In this document: in pieces, positions 1-8,156 of the stretch | Layout: every line of letters starts with the position of its first letter | Position numbering within the stretch: the first letter of the stretch is position 1 | NCBI RefSeq assembly: GCF_002807665.1 | Contig: NZ_PEAY01000003.1 | Coordinates: 208,102 to 272,101, forward strand | DNA: 64,000 nt | Reading direction: 5' to 3' | Source of the DNA: Neoalteromonas facilis | GTDB taxonomy: Bacteria; Pseudomonadota; Gammaproteobacteria; Enterobacterales; Alteromonadaceae | Notes under the pieces: model-generated | The model's database searches: none | Seen by the model: only the letters and a program-made list of their open reading frames with translations | Told to the model about the DNA's origin: nothing | Position numbers and translations under genes: made by a program

Positions 1-1
1 T

Positions 2-985
2 GCCAGCGCCAACGTGACATTAGAGCAAGATTTAGCGCGGCGGGATCTGACAATTAATGCCATGGCGATCAATGAAGCTGGGGAGCTGGTTGATCCTTTC
101 GGCGGAAAAACAGATGTTGAAAACAAAGTGCTGCGCCATACCACACAGGCTTTTATTGAAGATCCTGTAAGAGTGCTGCGCATCGCACGCTTTTATGCTC
201 GATTTGGTCCCGATTGGACAATTCATCCAAGCACTAAAGCACTTATTCACAAAATGTTCACTGATGGAGAGCTCACTCACCTCGTTGCTGAACGCGTGTG
301 GAAGGAAACCGAAAAGGCATTGTCGGAGCCATTTCCACAACTCTATTTTGAAACCTTAGCTGGGCTTTATATTTTCCCAGAAATTGACAACTTAAAGACA
401 GTACAGCAACCCCTAAGTTTAGAGCAGGATGTATTCTCGCATACGATGACGGCCATGCAGTTAAGCGCGGCTAAGAATCTAGGCAGTATGACGTGTTTTG
501 CTGTATTGATGCATGATGTGGGAAAAGTTAACGGTGCGCGCGATACGAATGAAGGAGCTCTGTACGAAACCGATGGGGCAAGTATCATTCAGCATTTTTG
601 TGACAGATGGCGCGTGCCAAATAAGTTTCGAGAGTTGGCAATATTAACCGCTACATATCACCGCGCCGTTCACATGATCAATACGTTGTCTATTGAAACC
701 ATATATGAACTATTAGCAGAAAAACTCGACGCTGTGCGCCAACCCGAGAGATTCGAACAGTTTCTATTAGCGTGTGAATGTGATGCTCAAAGCGGTGAAG
801 TATCACTACCTGACGAGCAATATACGCAGGCTGATTTGGCCCGAAAGATGGCTTTGATACTGAAGGCGTTTGATAAGAGTGTTGCAGCACAACATGCGAT
901 ACAGGCGGGAAAGAAAGGTGCTGACATTGGAGAATCTGTGCGCCAGCAAGAGCTTGAACATTTAAGAGAATTTTCGACAAATTAA
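2..985 (+). CDS. cca: CCA-adding tRNA nucleotidyltransferase (5' end outside window)
   Basis: The protein adds or repairs the 3'-terminal CCA of tRNAs in the cytosol. The frame is open to the left edge, so the N-terminal catalytic part (about 85-90 residues, with the GxG and DxD motifs) lies outside the window. What remains starts in the conserved LEQDLARRDLTINAMA segment typical of class II nucleotidyltransferases, followed by the DPFGG stretch and the RVLRIARFYARF helix. An HD-type motif (FSHTM...MHDVGK) shows the C-terminal HD phosphohydrolase domain of the gammaproteobacterial multifunctional Cca. It reaches the stop at 985 without a frameshift. A GTG at position 14 is internal and should not be taken as the start. 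Confidence 0.93.
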   Translation, partial: ASANVTLEQDLARRDLTINAMAINEAGELVDPFGGKTDVENKVLRHTTQAFIEDPVRVLRIARFYARFGPDWTIHPSTKALIHKMFTDGELTHLVAERVWKETEKALSEPFPQLYFETLAGLYIFPEIDNLKTVQQPLSLEQDVFSHTMTAMQLSAAKNLGSMTCFAVLMHDVGKVNGARDTNEGALYETDGASIIQHFCDRWRVPNKFRELAILTATYHRAVHMINTLSIETIYELLAEKLDAVRQPERFEQFLLACECDAQSGEVSLPDEQYTQADLARKMALILKAFDKSVAAQHAIQAGKKGADIGESVRQQELEHLREFSTN

Positions 986-1037
986 TCGTTTGTAACGCTT
1001 TGTTACGAATTCATCTCAGAAAAAAATTGGCTAAGCA

Positions 1038-1067
1038 TTGAGCGGATTTTTATTCATCCCCTATACT
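1038..1067 (+). promoter_or_regulatory. Candidate sigma70 promoter for the tldD-led block
   Basis: TTGAGC (1038-1043) and TATACT (1062-1067) are separated by 18 bases in the 230-base gap between cca and the tldD-like gene. This is the best -35/-10 pair I see there; the long leader of about 140 bases to the start codon is not otherwise explained. Inference by eye only. Confidence 0.4.
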
Positions 1068-1217
1068 GGATGCTTATCAACAGCATTCAGTCTGTATTGG
1101 CAGGCATTCGACGTGTGAGAACAGCGGTTCAACTAGGACTACTCGTATTTCTCAGACTGCTGTGATACCACATTGATTACAAAAAAAGCACAACAAGTAC
1201 AAAACAGAGGAAGAGAA

Positions 1218-2849
1218 ATGGAAAGACGCGATTTTATTAAGCTCGGCGGTGCCGCTGGGATGGGCGCTCTCATGCTGCCCGTTTCAGGTATTGCCGTGAG
1301 TGCCGATCAGTTACTCGATAAACCGATGGATGTGGCTTATAAGAAGAAACTAGCTGACATCGCACTGAACGCAGCAAAAGCAAAAGGCGCTTCATATGCC
1401 GATGCCCGTATTGGTCGTTATTTAAATCAGTTCGTAACGACGAATGAAAATCGCGTGGACAACATTGTTAATACTGAATCTGCAGGTATTGGTATTCGCG
1501 TTATCGCGAATGGCACTTGGGGATTCGCCTCCACCTCAAACATGACGCCAGATAGTATTGCTAAAACTGCTGAACGTGCAGTGGCAGTTGCTAAAGCAAA
1601 CTCTAAATTCCAAACTGAGCCAGTAAAGCTTGCACCGGTTAAAGGCGTTGGTGACGTAAGTTGGAAAACGCCCATTAAGAAGAATGCGATGGAAGTGCCG
1701 ATTAAAGAAAAAGTAGATTTGTTGCTATCTGTAAACGATGCGGCAATGAAAAACGGCGCTAACTTCATCACTTCAGTGCTTTTCTTAGTAAATGAACAAA
1801 AATACTTTGCTTCAACCGATGGTTCATACATCGATCAGGATGTTCATCGTTTATGGGCACCATTCTTTGCAACCGCTATTGGCGAGCGTGGCTTTAAGCA
1901 GCGGACCAGTTTAGGTAATCCTGTCGGTATGGGCTATGAGTACCTTGAAGGTAAAGAAGAAGACAAGATCCGCGTTGCTGGCGCTAACGTTGGCTATAAG
2001 AATAGCTACGATATGATTGAAGATGCGGTTGCTGCTGGACAACAACTGCAAGCTAAATTGAAAGCGAAATCTGTCGAACCGGGCAAATATGACATCGTAC
2101 TTGATCCTGCTCACTTAATGTTGACTATCCATGAGTCAGTGGGTCACCCGTTAGAGCTAGACCGTGTGCTTGGCTATGAGGCAAACTACGCGGGTACAAG
2201 TTTTGCGACATTGGACAAATGGCGTAGTGGTAAATTCCAGTACGGCTCCGACATCGTTAACTTGTTTGCAGATAAGACACAGCCTTATTCTCTTGGTAAC
2301 GTGGGTTACGATGATGAAGGTGTTAAAACCAAAGAGTGGGATCTGGTTAAAGATGGTGTCTTGGTGAACTATCAGGCTATCCGTGATCAAGTTCATATGA
2401 TTGACCAGAATGAATCTCACGGTTGTTGTTATTCTCAAAGCTGGCGCGACGTTCAATTCCAGCGCATGCCAAATGTTTCATTGCGACCTAATAAAGAAGA
2501 TATCTCAGCAGATGACGTTATCAAAGACGTTGAAGATGGTATCTATATTGCGGGCCGCGGCTCATTCTCTATTGACCAACAACGTTATAACTTCCAGTTC
2601 GGTGGTCAATTATTCTACGAAATCAAAAACGGCAAAATTACCGAGCAGATTGAAGATGTTGCCTATCAGTCTAATACACAGGAGTTCTGGAACAACTGTG
2701 TGCAAATGGCTGGTAAATCCGATTACCGCCTTGGCGGCTCATTCTTCGATGGTAAAGGCCAACCTTCACAGGTCAGTGCGGTGTCACATGGCTGTCCAAC
2801 CACACGCTTTAATAATGTGAACGTGATCAACACGGCTCGCAACGTCTAA
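1218..2849 (+). CDS. TldD-family metalloprotease with Tat signal peptide
   Basis: A member of the TldD/PmbA family, in which TldD carries the zinc site of a heterodimeric peptidase that trims unfolded peptides. HESVGH (residues 305-310) matches the family's HExxxH metal-binding motif. The N-terminus MERRDFIKLGG, followed by a Gly/Ala-rich hydrophobic stretch, is a classic twin-arginine signal. I chose ATG 1218 because GAGGAAGAG lies just upstream and the Tat motif then starts at residue 2; an earlier in-frame start at 1173 would bury it. At 543 residues it is longer than E. coli TldD (about 480). The next gene, 24 bases downstream, encodes the TldE/PmbA-like partner. E. coli TldD is cytosolic, so export here is unusual for the name. 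Confidence 0.88.
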   Translation: MERRDFIKLGGAAGMGALMLPVSGIAVSADQLLDKPMDVAYKKKLADIALNAAKAKGASYADARIGRYLNQFVTTNENRVDNIVNTESAGIGIRVIANGTWGFASTSNMTPDSIAKTAERAVAVAKANSKFQTEPVKLAPVKGVGDVSWKTPIKKNAMEVPIKEKVDLLLSVNDAAMKNGANFITSVLFLVNEQKYFASTDGSYIDQDVHRLWAPFFATAIGERGFKQRTSLGNPVGMGYEYLEGKEEDKIRVAGANVGYKNSYDMIEDAVAAGQQLQAKLKAKSVEPGKYDIVLDPAHLMLTIHESVGHPLELDRVLGYEANYAGTSFATLDKWRSGKFQYGSDIVNLFADKTQPYSLGNVGYDDEGVKTKEWDLVKDGVLVNYQAIRDQVHMIDQNESHGCCYSQSWRDVQFQRMPNVSLRPNKEDISADDVIKDVEDGIYIAGRGSFSIDQQRYNFQFGGQLFYEIKNGKITEQIEDVAYQSNTQEFWNNCVQMAGKSDYRLGGSFFDGKGQPSQVSAVSHGCPTTRFNNVNVINTARNV

Positions 2850-2873
2850 GTCGACTAAAGAAGGAAAAGAATC

Positions 2874-4217
2874 ATGACAATAATGACTGAAAAAGACGCA
2901 CAAGCCTTGTTGAAGAAAGTTATCGCTTTATCAAAGGCTGACGAGTGCGAATGTAATTTAGATGGGCGCGTAGGCGGTAATATTCGTTACGCGAGAAATA
3001 CCGTATCAACCGCGGGTGAGGAAAGTGATTTAACCCTCGCTGTGCAATCGACTTTCGGCAAAAGAACCGGCGTTGCGACAATCAATGAGTTCGATAATGC
3101 TTCACTTGAAAAAGTGGTTAGGCGTTCTGAAGAGTTGGCTAAATTAGCGCCCGAAAACGAAGAGTATATGCCGGTATTTGGTAAGCAAGAATACCTTGAG
3201 TCCAAAACTTACTTTGACTCAACGGCAGCCGTTACACCGGAAGACCGTGCTCAAGCGGCTGAAGACAGTATCGCACCTTCTAAAAAGAACAAGTTAGTTT
3301 CTTCTGGTTTCCTAGAAGAAGCGGTTACCTTCACTGCGATTATGAACAGCAAAGGCTTATTCGCCTACAACAAGGGAACTAACGTAGACTTCTCTGTGAC
3401 AATTCGCACAGAGGACGGAAAGGGCTCTGGTTGGGTTACTCGTAATTACAGTGACTACAAAATGCTGGATACGGCGAAAGCTTCAAGCATTGCTATTCAA
3501 AAATCTAAGGGCAGTGTAGATGCGAAAGCAATGGAACCGGGTAAATACACCGTCATCCTTGAGCCTGCAGCAAGCGTAACCCTGCTCAACAATATGGCGT
3601 TTAACTTTGGTCAGCGCGGTGCTGACGAAGGCAGAAGTTTCTTGAGCTACAAACCTAAAGAAGGTGAAGATGCTGAAAAAGCACCTAAGAACCGTTTGGG
3701 TGAGAAGATGTTCGATGAGCGCGTCACCATTTACAGCGATCCGCAACATCCAGTAGCACCTACAGCACCTTTCGGTGGTGATGGCTATCCTCGTAAACGC
3801 GTGGATTGGATTAAAAACGGTGTCGTGACTAACATGCCTAACACGCCTTACTGGGCCAAAAAGACGGGCATGCCATACATTCCAAATGGCGGAAACCTCA
3901 TTATGGAAGGTGGCAATGAATCGTTAGAAGATATGATTGCGAGCACACGCCGCGGGATTCTGGTAACGCGTTTGTGGTACATCCGTCAATTGGATCCTCA
4001 AACATTGCTGTATACCGGCTTAACGCGTGACGGTACGTTCTATATTGAAGACGGGAAAATTAAATTCCCAATTAAGAACTTCCGTTTCAATGAAAGTCCA
4101 ATTGTAATGTTGAACAACATTGAAGCTTTGGGTGAGCCTCAGCGTATTGATGGCAATATGATCCCAGCGATGAAGGTCAGAGATTTCACCTTCAGCAGTT
4201 TGTCTGACGCAGTATAA
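2874..4217 (+). CDS. TldE/PmbA-like subunit of the metalloprotease pair
   Basis: TldD/PmbA-family protein of 447 residues lacking the HExxxH motif, as expected for the non-catalytic TldE (PmbA) half of the heterodimer. The C-terminal part carries the family pattern around EPGKYTVILEPAA and the IEDGKI...NFRFNESP region. AAGGAAAAG precedes ATG 2874; a second ATG at 2883 is possible. No signal peptide or Tat motif is visible, although the partner upstream has one. If the pair works outside the cytoplasm, this subunit would have to be carried across by its Tat-exported partner (inference). It lies 24 bases after the tldD-like gene in the same transcription unit. Confidence 0.87.
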   Translation: MTIMTEKDAQALLKKVIALSKADECECNLDGRVGGNIRYARNTVSTAGEESDLTLAVQSTFGKRTGVATINEFDNASLEKVVRRSEELAKLAPENEEYMPVFGKQEYLESKTYFDSTAAVTPEDRAQAAEDSIAPSKKNKLVSSGFLEEAVTFTAIMNSKGLFAYNKGTNVDFSVTIRTEDGKGSGWVTRNYSDYKMLDTAKASSIAIQKSKGSVDAKAMEPGKYTVILEPAASVTLLNNMAFNFGQRGADEGRSFLSYKPKEGEDAEKAPKNRLGEKMFDERVTIYSDPQHPVAPTAPFGGDGYPRKRVDWIKNGVVTNMPNTPYWAKKTGMPYIPNGGNLIMEGGNESLEDMIASTRRGILVTRLWYIRQLDPQTLLYTGLTRDGTFYIEDGKIKFPIKNFRFNESPIVMLNNIEALGEPQRIDGNMIPAMKVRDFTFSSLSDAV

Positions 4218-4234
4218 GCGCAGTCAGCTAAGCA

Positions 4235-4268
4235 TAGTCGCCGTTGCTATCAAGTGCAGCGGCGACTA
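4235..4268 (+). other. Inverted repeat between pmbA-like and DUF4159 genes
   Basis: TAGTCGCCGTTGC (4235-4247) pairs with GCAGCGGCGACTA (4256-4268) over 13 positions with one wobble and an 8-base loop. There is no T-run after it, so it is a poor intrinsic terminator. It may be a processing or stabilising hairpin in a 119-base intercistronic gap. Confidence 0.5.
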
Positions 4269-4336
4269 AATCTTCAACCCAATTCATCTCACCGGTGACA
4301 TTGATTCGTCGATGTTAGCCAGTGCTCAGCAGTAGA

Positions 4337-5035
4337 ATGGTTAACAGTCGACGACAATTTTTAAAATCATCACTTACGCTTGCGTTAGCATCGGCATTGC
4401 CGTTACAAGCACGAGCCAATGATTATGATTTTTTCTTTACTCGATTAAGTTATGAATCAGGTAACTGGGACGTTGATGAGCGTATGCCAGCCAACGTTCT
4501 CAACTCTTTGATTGAGTACACCAGTTTGCGCGTGGATCTCACGGAGCGTGTTGTTCCATTAAGTGATCCAGTGATGCTCACTGCGCCTTTTTGTTATATG
4601 GCCGGTCATCGTTTAGTGCAGTTTTCATTGCAGGAAAAGCAGAATTTTGAGACCTATGTACGAAATGGTGGTTTTGTTTTCGTAGACGATTGTAATCATG
4701 ATATTGACGGCCTTTTTGCGCGATCGTTTGAACGCCAAATGGCGGAAATATTTGGTCCAGATGCACTTAAAAAAATACCCAATGACCATCCTCTATATTC
4801 TTCATTTTTTAACTTTGACGGGCCTCCAAGAACGTCGATGGAGTTAAATGGATGGGGAGACGACCTCGTGCATGAATATTTAAAAGCCATCGAAATCAAT
4901 GGGCGCATTGCCGTTTTATACAGCAATAAAGATTTTGGCTGTGAGTGGGATTATGACTTTCGCAATAAGCGTTGGTTACGTGTCGATAATACTAAGTTTG
5001 CTGTCAATATTGTGATGTACGCAATGACGGCCTAA
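4337..5035 (+). CDS. DUF4159 protein with Tat signal
   Basis: Matches DUF4159 (YDFFFTRLSYESGNWDVD... and a later FVDDCNHDIDG stretch), a family of unknown biochemical role that usually sits next to MoxR/DUF58/BatA genes and has a flavodoxin- or GATase-like look. The N-terminus NSRRQFLKSS followed by LTLALASALPLQARA is a Tat signal with a probable signal peptidase site after ARA. I prefer ATG 4337 to the GTG at 4322 because it gives a compact n-region; neither has a clear ribosome binding site. It lies 15 bases upstream of moxR. Two Tat substrates in one block (this and the TldD-like protein) suggest the block works on the periplasmic side of the membrane. Confidence 0.8.
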   Translation: MVNSRRQFLKSSLTLALASALPLQARANDYDFFFTRLSYESGNWDVDERMPANVLNSLIEYTSLRVDLTERVVPLSDPVMLTAPFCYMAGHRLVQFSLQEKQNFETYVRNGGFVFVDDCNHDIDGLFARSFERQMAEIFGPDALKKIPNDHPLYSSFFNFDGPPRTSMELNGWGDDLVHEYLKAIEINGRIAVLYSNKDFGCEWDYDFRNKRWLRVDNTKFAVNIVMYAMTA

Positions 5036-5050
5036 AGAAAAGATAATGCT

Positions 5051-6064
5051 ATGCAAACAACTTCTTCACTAACAGAAACAGATATTAACGCATCACTTGA
5101 TAAACTTGATTTAGTCAGTGACGAAATTGGTAAGGTTATCGTTGGCCAACACACGGTTGTTCAGCAGTTGATGATCAGTTTGTTAGCGGGCGGCCATTGT
5201 TTGCTTGAAGGCGTACCAGGGTTAGCAAAAACGTTAATGGTCAGTAGCTTAGCCGACGCCCTTGCGATGGATTTTAAGCGCATTCAGTTTACACCTGATC
5301 TAATGCCCAGCGATATTATAGGTACAGAAATCCTAGAAACAGACCATGCTTCTGGTGAGCGTTTTTTCAAGTTTCAAAAAGGCCCTGTATTTACACAAAT
5401 TTTGTTAGCAGATGAAATCAATAGAACACCCGCAAAAACCCAAGCAGCCTTGCTAGAAGCAATGCAAGAAAGGCACGTGAGTTACGCCGGTGAGCAACAT
5501 GATCTACCGAAACCTTTTTTTGTCCTTGCGACGCAAAACCCAGTTGAGCAAGCAGGGACCTATCCGCTGCCAGAGGCGCAATTAGACCGCTTCTTAATGT
5601 ATGTAAAAGTCAGTTATCCGAGTTATGACGAAGAAATTGAAATTTTACAGCGAACCACGGGCGCATCATCGTCTTCACTAGAGGCCCAGTTGAGCGGTGA
5701 GGAATTGCTCGATCTGCAGCGTATTGTTCGACAAGTCGAAATCAGTCAAGCCATGATGGCATGGGCGGTGGACCTTGTTCAGCAAACGCGGCCGCAAACA
5801 TCATCTAATAGTATGGTTAAAGAATATGTTCAATGGGGGGCTGGCCCACGCTGTGGTCAGGCGCTGGTGCTCTGTGCCAAGGCGCATGCGCTTATCCAAC
5901 GTCGCTTTGCGGTAACCAAAGAGGATATTGAAGCCGTAGCGCCCGCTGTCATGCGTCATCGCTTATTGTTGAATTTCCAGGCAGAAGCTCAAGCCATTGA
6001 TGTGGATAGTATCATTTCGCATTTGCTGACCAATGTAAGTGTTGCACCAAGTCCTATTGATTAA
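5051..6064 (+). CDS. MoxR-family AAA+ ATPase
   Basis: A cytosolic AAA+ ATPase of the MoxR group, chaperone-like proteins that act with VWA/DUF58 partners in maturation or insertion of protein complexes. Visible motifs are Walker A GVPGLAKT (residues 54-61), Walker B LLADEINR (about 118-125), and sensor 1 in [20 protein letters not shown], all characteristic of MoxR. The 337-residue length is normal for the family. It starts at ATG 5051, 15 bases after the DUF4159 gene, and is followed after 3 bases by the DUF58 gene, the standard moxR-DUF58-batA order. The substrate is not known. Confidence 0.93.
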   Translation: MQTTSSLTETDINASLDKLDLVSDEIGKVIVGQHTVVQQLMISLLAGGHCLLEGVPGLAKTLMVSSLADALAMDFKRIQFTPDLMPSDIIGTEILETDHASGERFFKFQKGPVFTQILLADEINRTPAKTQAALLEAMQERHVSYAGEQHDLPKPFFVLATQNPVEQAGTYPLPEAQLDRFLMYVKVSYPSYDEEIEILQRTTGASSSSLEAQLSGEELLDLQRIVRQVEISQAMMAWAVDLVQQTRPQTSSNSMVKEYVQWGAGPRCGQALVLCAKAHALIQRRFAVTKEDIEAVAPAVMRHRLLLNFQAEAQAIDVDSIISHLLTNVSVAPSPID

Positions 6065-6067
6065 ATC

Positions 6068-6964
6068 ATGAATCAGCCATTATTGACGCCTCAACTGCTT
6101 GCTCAGACAAAAGATTTGAGCTTGATTGCAAAGCTCGTAGCGCAAGGAGCGCTGCAGGGGGAGCATACAAGTCGACAACGGGGAGTGGGGGCTGAGTTTT
6201 CCCAATATCGTGCTTACGAACCGGGCGATGAGATCAGTAAGATTGACTGGAAATTATTTGCCAGAAGCCACCGATATTTTGTCCGCGAAGCCGAACGTGA
6301 AAGCGACATTAATGTCTGGCTCATGATTGATTGCAGTGCATCTATGCTCGAAGCATGTGATAACTCAGGTTTAAGCAAAATTGATTATGCTCGGATTTTT
6401 GCGGCGGCGTTGGCTCACATTGCATGTTTTCAAGGGGACTCAGTCGGACTTGTTGGGTTATCTGTTGAAAAGCCCGAATTTATTCCGGCCTTGTCTGGCA
6501 CAAAACATTTGAATCGCTGTTTTGTCGGACTGCATAATTTACGTAGTGGTGATGCATTTCCCGATGTTTCACAAATACAGTATCAATTGATGTCAGCACG
6601 CAAGAATGCATTAATATTTGTGTTGAGTGACTTTTATCAACAGTCCAATGAAATAATTGATTTTATTAAACAAATATCGTGTCGATACTCTGATGTTCAT
6701 CCCCTTCAGCTTTCTACCAACATTGAGCACACTTTTGAATTAAAAGGGCGATATGAGTTGGAGGATCGTGAAACAGGTGAAAAAGTCAAAGTTAATGCGG
6801 AAACGATTCGAGAACAGTATTTGAGCAATAGGCAACGCTATCTGGATGAGATGGCAACCAATTTAGGTGCCTATGGCGCCAGTATGCAGGTACTGAATAT
6901 TTCGTTACCTATTGAGCAGACATTACTCAATGTCGTAAATACCATGCGTTGGCAGCCGAGGTAA
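6068..6964 (+). CDS. DUF58 protein (VWA-like partner of MoxR)
   Basis: The DUF58 signature YEPGDEISKIDWKLFARS (about residues 50-67) is followed by a VWA-like fold with a MIDAS-type DCSASM sequence (about 90-95). Members of this family are cytosolic partners of MoxR ATPases. The 298 residues span the usual length without membrane segments. It is separated from moxR by only 3 bases and from the next gene by 7, so translation is probably coupled. The metal-site residues suggest that it binds a divalent cation like other VWA proteins; no enzymatic activity is implied. Confidence 0.9.
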   Translation: MNQPLLTPQLLAQTKDLSLIAKLVAQGALQGEHTSRQRGVGAEFSQYRAYEPGDEISKIDWKLFARSHRYFVREAERESDINVWLMIDCSASMLEACDNSGLSKIDYARIFAAALAHIACFQGDSVGLVGLSVEKPEFIPALSGTKHLNRCFVGLHNLRSGDAFPDVSQIQYQLMSARKNALIFVLSDFYQQSNEIIDFIKQISCRYSDVHPLQLSTNIEHTFELKGRYELEDRETGEKVKVNAETIREQYLSNRQRYLDEMATNLGAYGASMQVLNISLPIEQTLLNVVNTMRWQPR

Positions 6965-6971
6965 TGAATTG

Positions 6972-8156
6972 ATGCCAGCCATTGAATGGGGAAATATCAA
7001 CGCGCTTTGGGGACTTTTGGGTTTACTCGTCCCTATTATTATCCATTTGATCAGTCGAAGCCGTGTTATTACCCGTCAATTCGCTTTTATACGGCTATTA
7101 CCGATCCAACCATTACCGGTTAAACGAAATATCAATCTTTCCCAGCGCTTGTTACTACTGGTGCGGATGGTACTCGTGATATTGGCCGTTTTGCTATTAG
7201 CCAACGTGAGCTGCAGTGATCAACAAAAACCGAACGATGTGGTGTATGTGGTTACGCCGGATTGGCTAAACTCTGCCACCGTGTCGCAACACAATGAACT
7301 AAAACGGTCAATTGAAAACCTTGGTACACCCTCTCAAATATGGTTGTTATCTACCCATCCAGTGCGCGTTTCATTGGATGAACTGCTTTCTAAGCCAGAG
7401 GACTTTGGTAAGTTAGTGACAGAAAAGCCTGCAATAAATATATGGGGTAGGGTAAATCAGTTATTCAGTTTATTGTCTGTTGAACATGCTAATGCATCTG
7501 ATATGACACTGCATGTTTTTACAACCAATGCCGCACATCAGTTTCAAGCAGAGCTTATAAGCGTACCCATGAATACTCAATGGCACGTGGCGCCCTCCAA
7601 TTCTCAAACGATAACAGACGACAGAGCTCAGCAATCCTCAATAGCTGTAGGGGGGGTGGGGGCTGATGCGATGGAATGGCAATTGTTTCAACGTGCTTTT
7701 TTCGCAATCAACCAGTCAAGTGAGGCCGAAATCAATGTGCGTTTGATCGACGCTATCTCGTCGCAACAACTGGAAGACGTCGATAGGCTGATTGTGATGC
7801 CAGACACTTTATTAACCACGGCTTCTCAACAAGCGCTTAACGCTTGGTTATACGAGGATTTCTCGCACAAAGTGACCAATGCTGCGCAGTTTGATATACA
7901 AGACTCCAATTTTCCCGTGCACTTGATTACAGAACTGTATGCTGACAACGCAACGGAGCTATTAACAAGTGCATCTGTGTTAACTGAAGGGCAAATAGCA
8001 TTGGCTAATGCTGAACAGCTAAAAACCCACTCTAGCGCTACAAAATTACAGCCCGATGAACAGCCTGTCCCATTAGGCCTAGCGATTGCGTTTATCAGTC
8101 TATTGTTGTTGGAACGATTGCTCAGTGAATATCGTAGAGAGGGGCGCAATGACTGA
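6972..8156 (+). CDS. BatA-like membrane protein (aerotolerance regulator N-terminal domain)
   Basis: The N-terminus has a hydrophobic segment (WGLLGLLVPIIIHLISRS) and then the RQFAFIRLLP pattern of the BatA/aerotolerance-regulator N-terminal domain, with a second membrane helix (LLLLVRMVLVILAVLLLANV). The central region is soluble, and a last hydrophobic stretch lies near the C-terminus (GLAIAFISLLLLERLL). In the canonical Bat proteins a VWA domain fills the middle; I cannot see a clear MIDAS motif here. ATG 6972 is preferred over the overlapping TTG at 6969. The last 8 bases overlap the start of the next gene. Role inferred from family and neighbours only. Confidence 0.8.
   Translation: MPAIEWGNINALWGLLGLLVPIIIHLISRSRVITRQFAFIRLLPIQPLPVKRNINLSQRLLLLVRMVLVILAVLLLANVSCSDQQKPNDVVYVVTPDWLNSATVSQHNELKRSIENLGTPSQIWLLSTHPVRVSLDELLSKPEDFGKLVTEKPAINIWGRVNQLFSLLSVEHANASDMTLHVFTTNAAHQFQAELISVPMNTQWHVAPSNSQTITDDRAQQSSIAVGGVGADAMEWQLFQRAFFAINQSSEAEINVRLIDAISSQQLEDVDRLIVMPDTLLTTASQQALNAWLYEDFSHKVTNAAQFDIQDSNFPVHLITELYADNATELLTSASVLTEGQIALANAEQLKTHSSATKLQPDEQPVPLGLAIAFISLLLLERLLSEYRREGRND

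Noticed and set aside
1173..1217. Longer N-terminus for the TldD-like protein starting at 1173
   Set aside because: It would put 15 residues before the Tat signal and has no ribosome binding site; ATG 1218 does.
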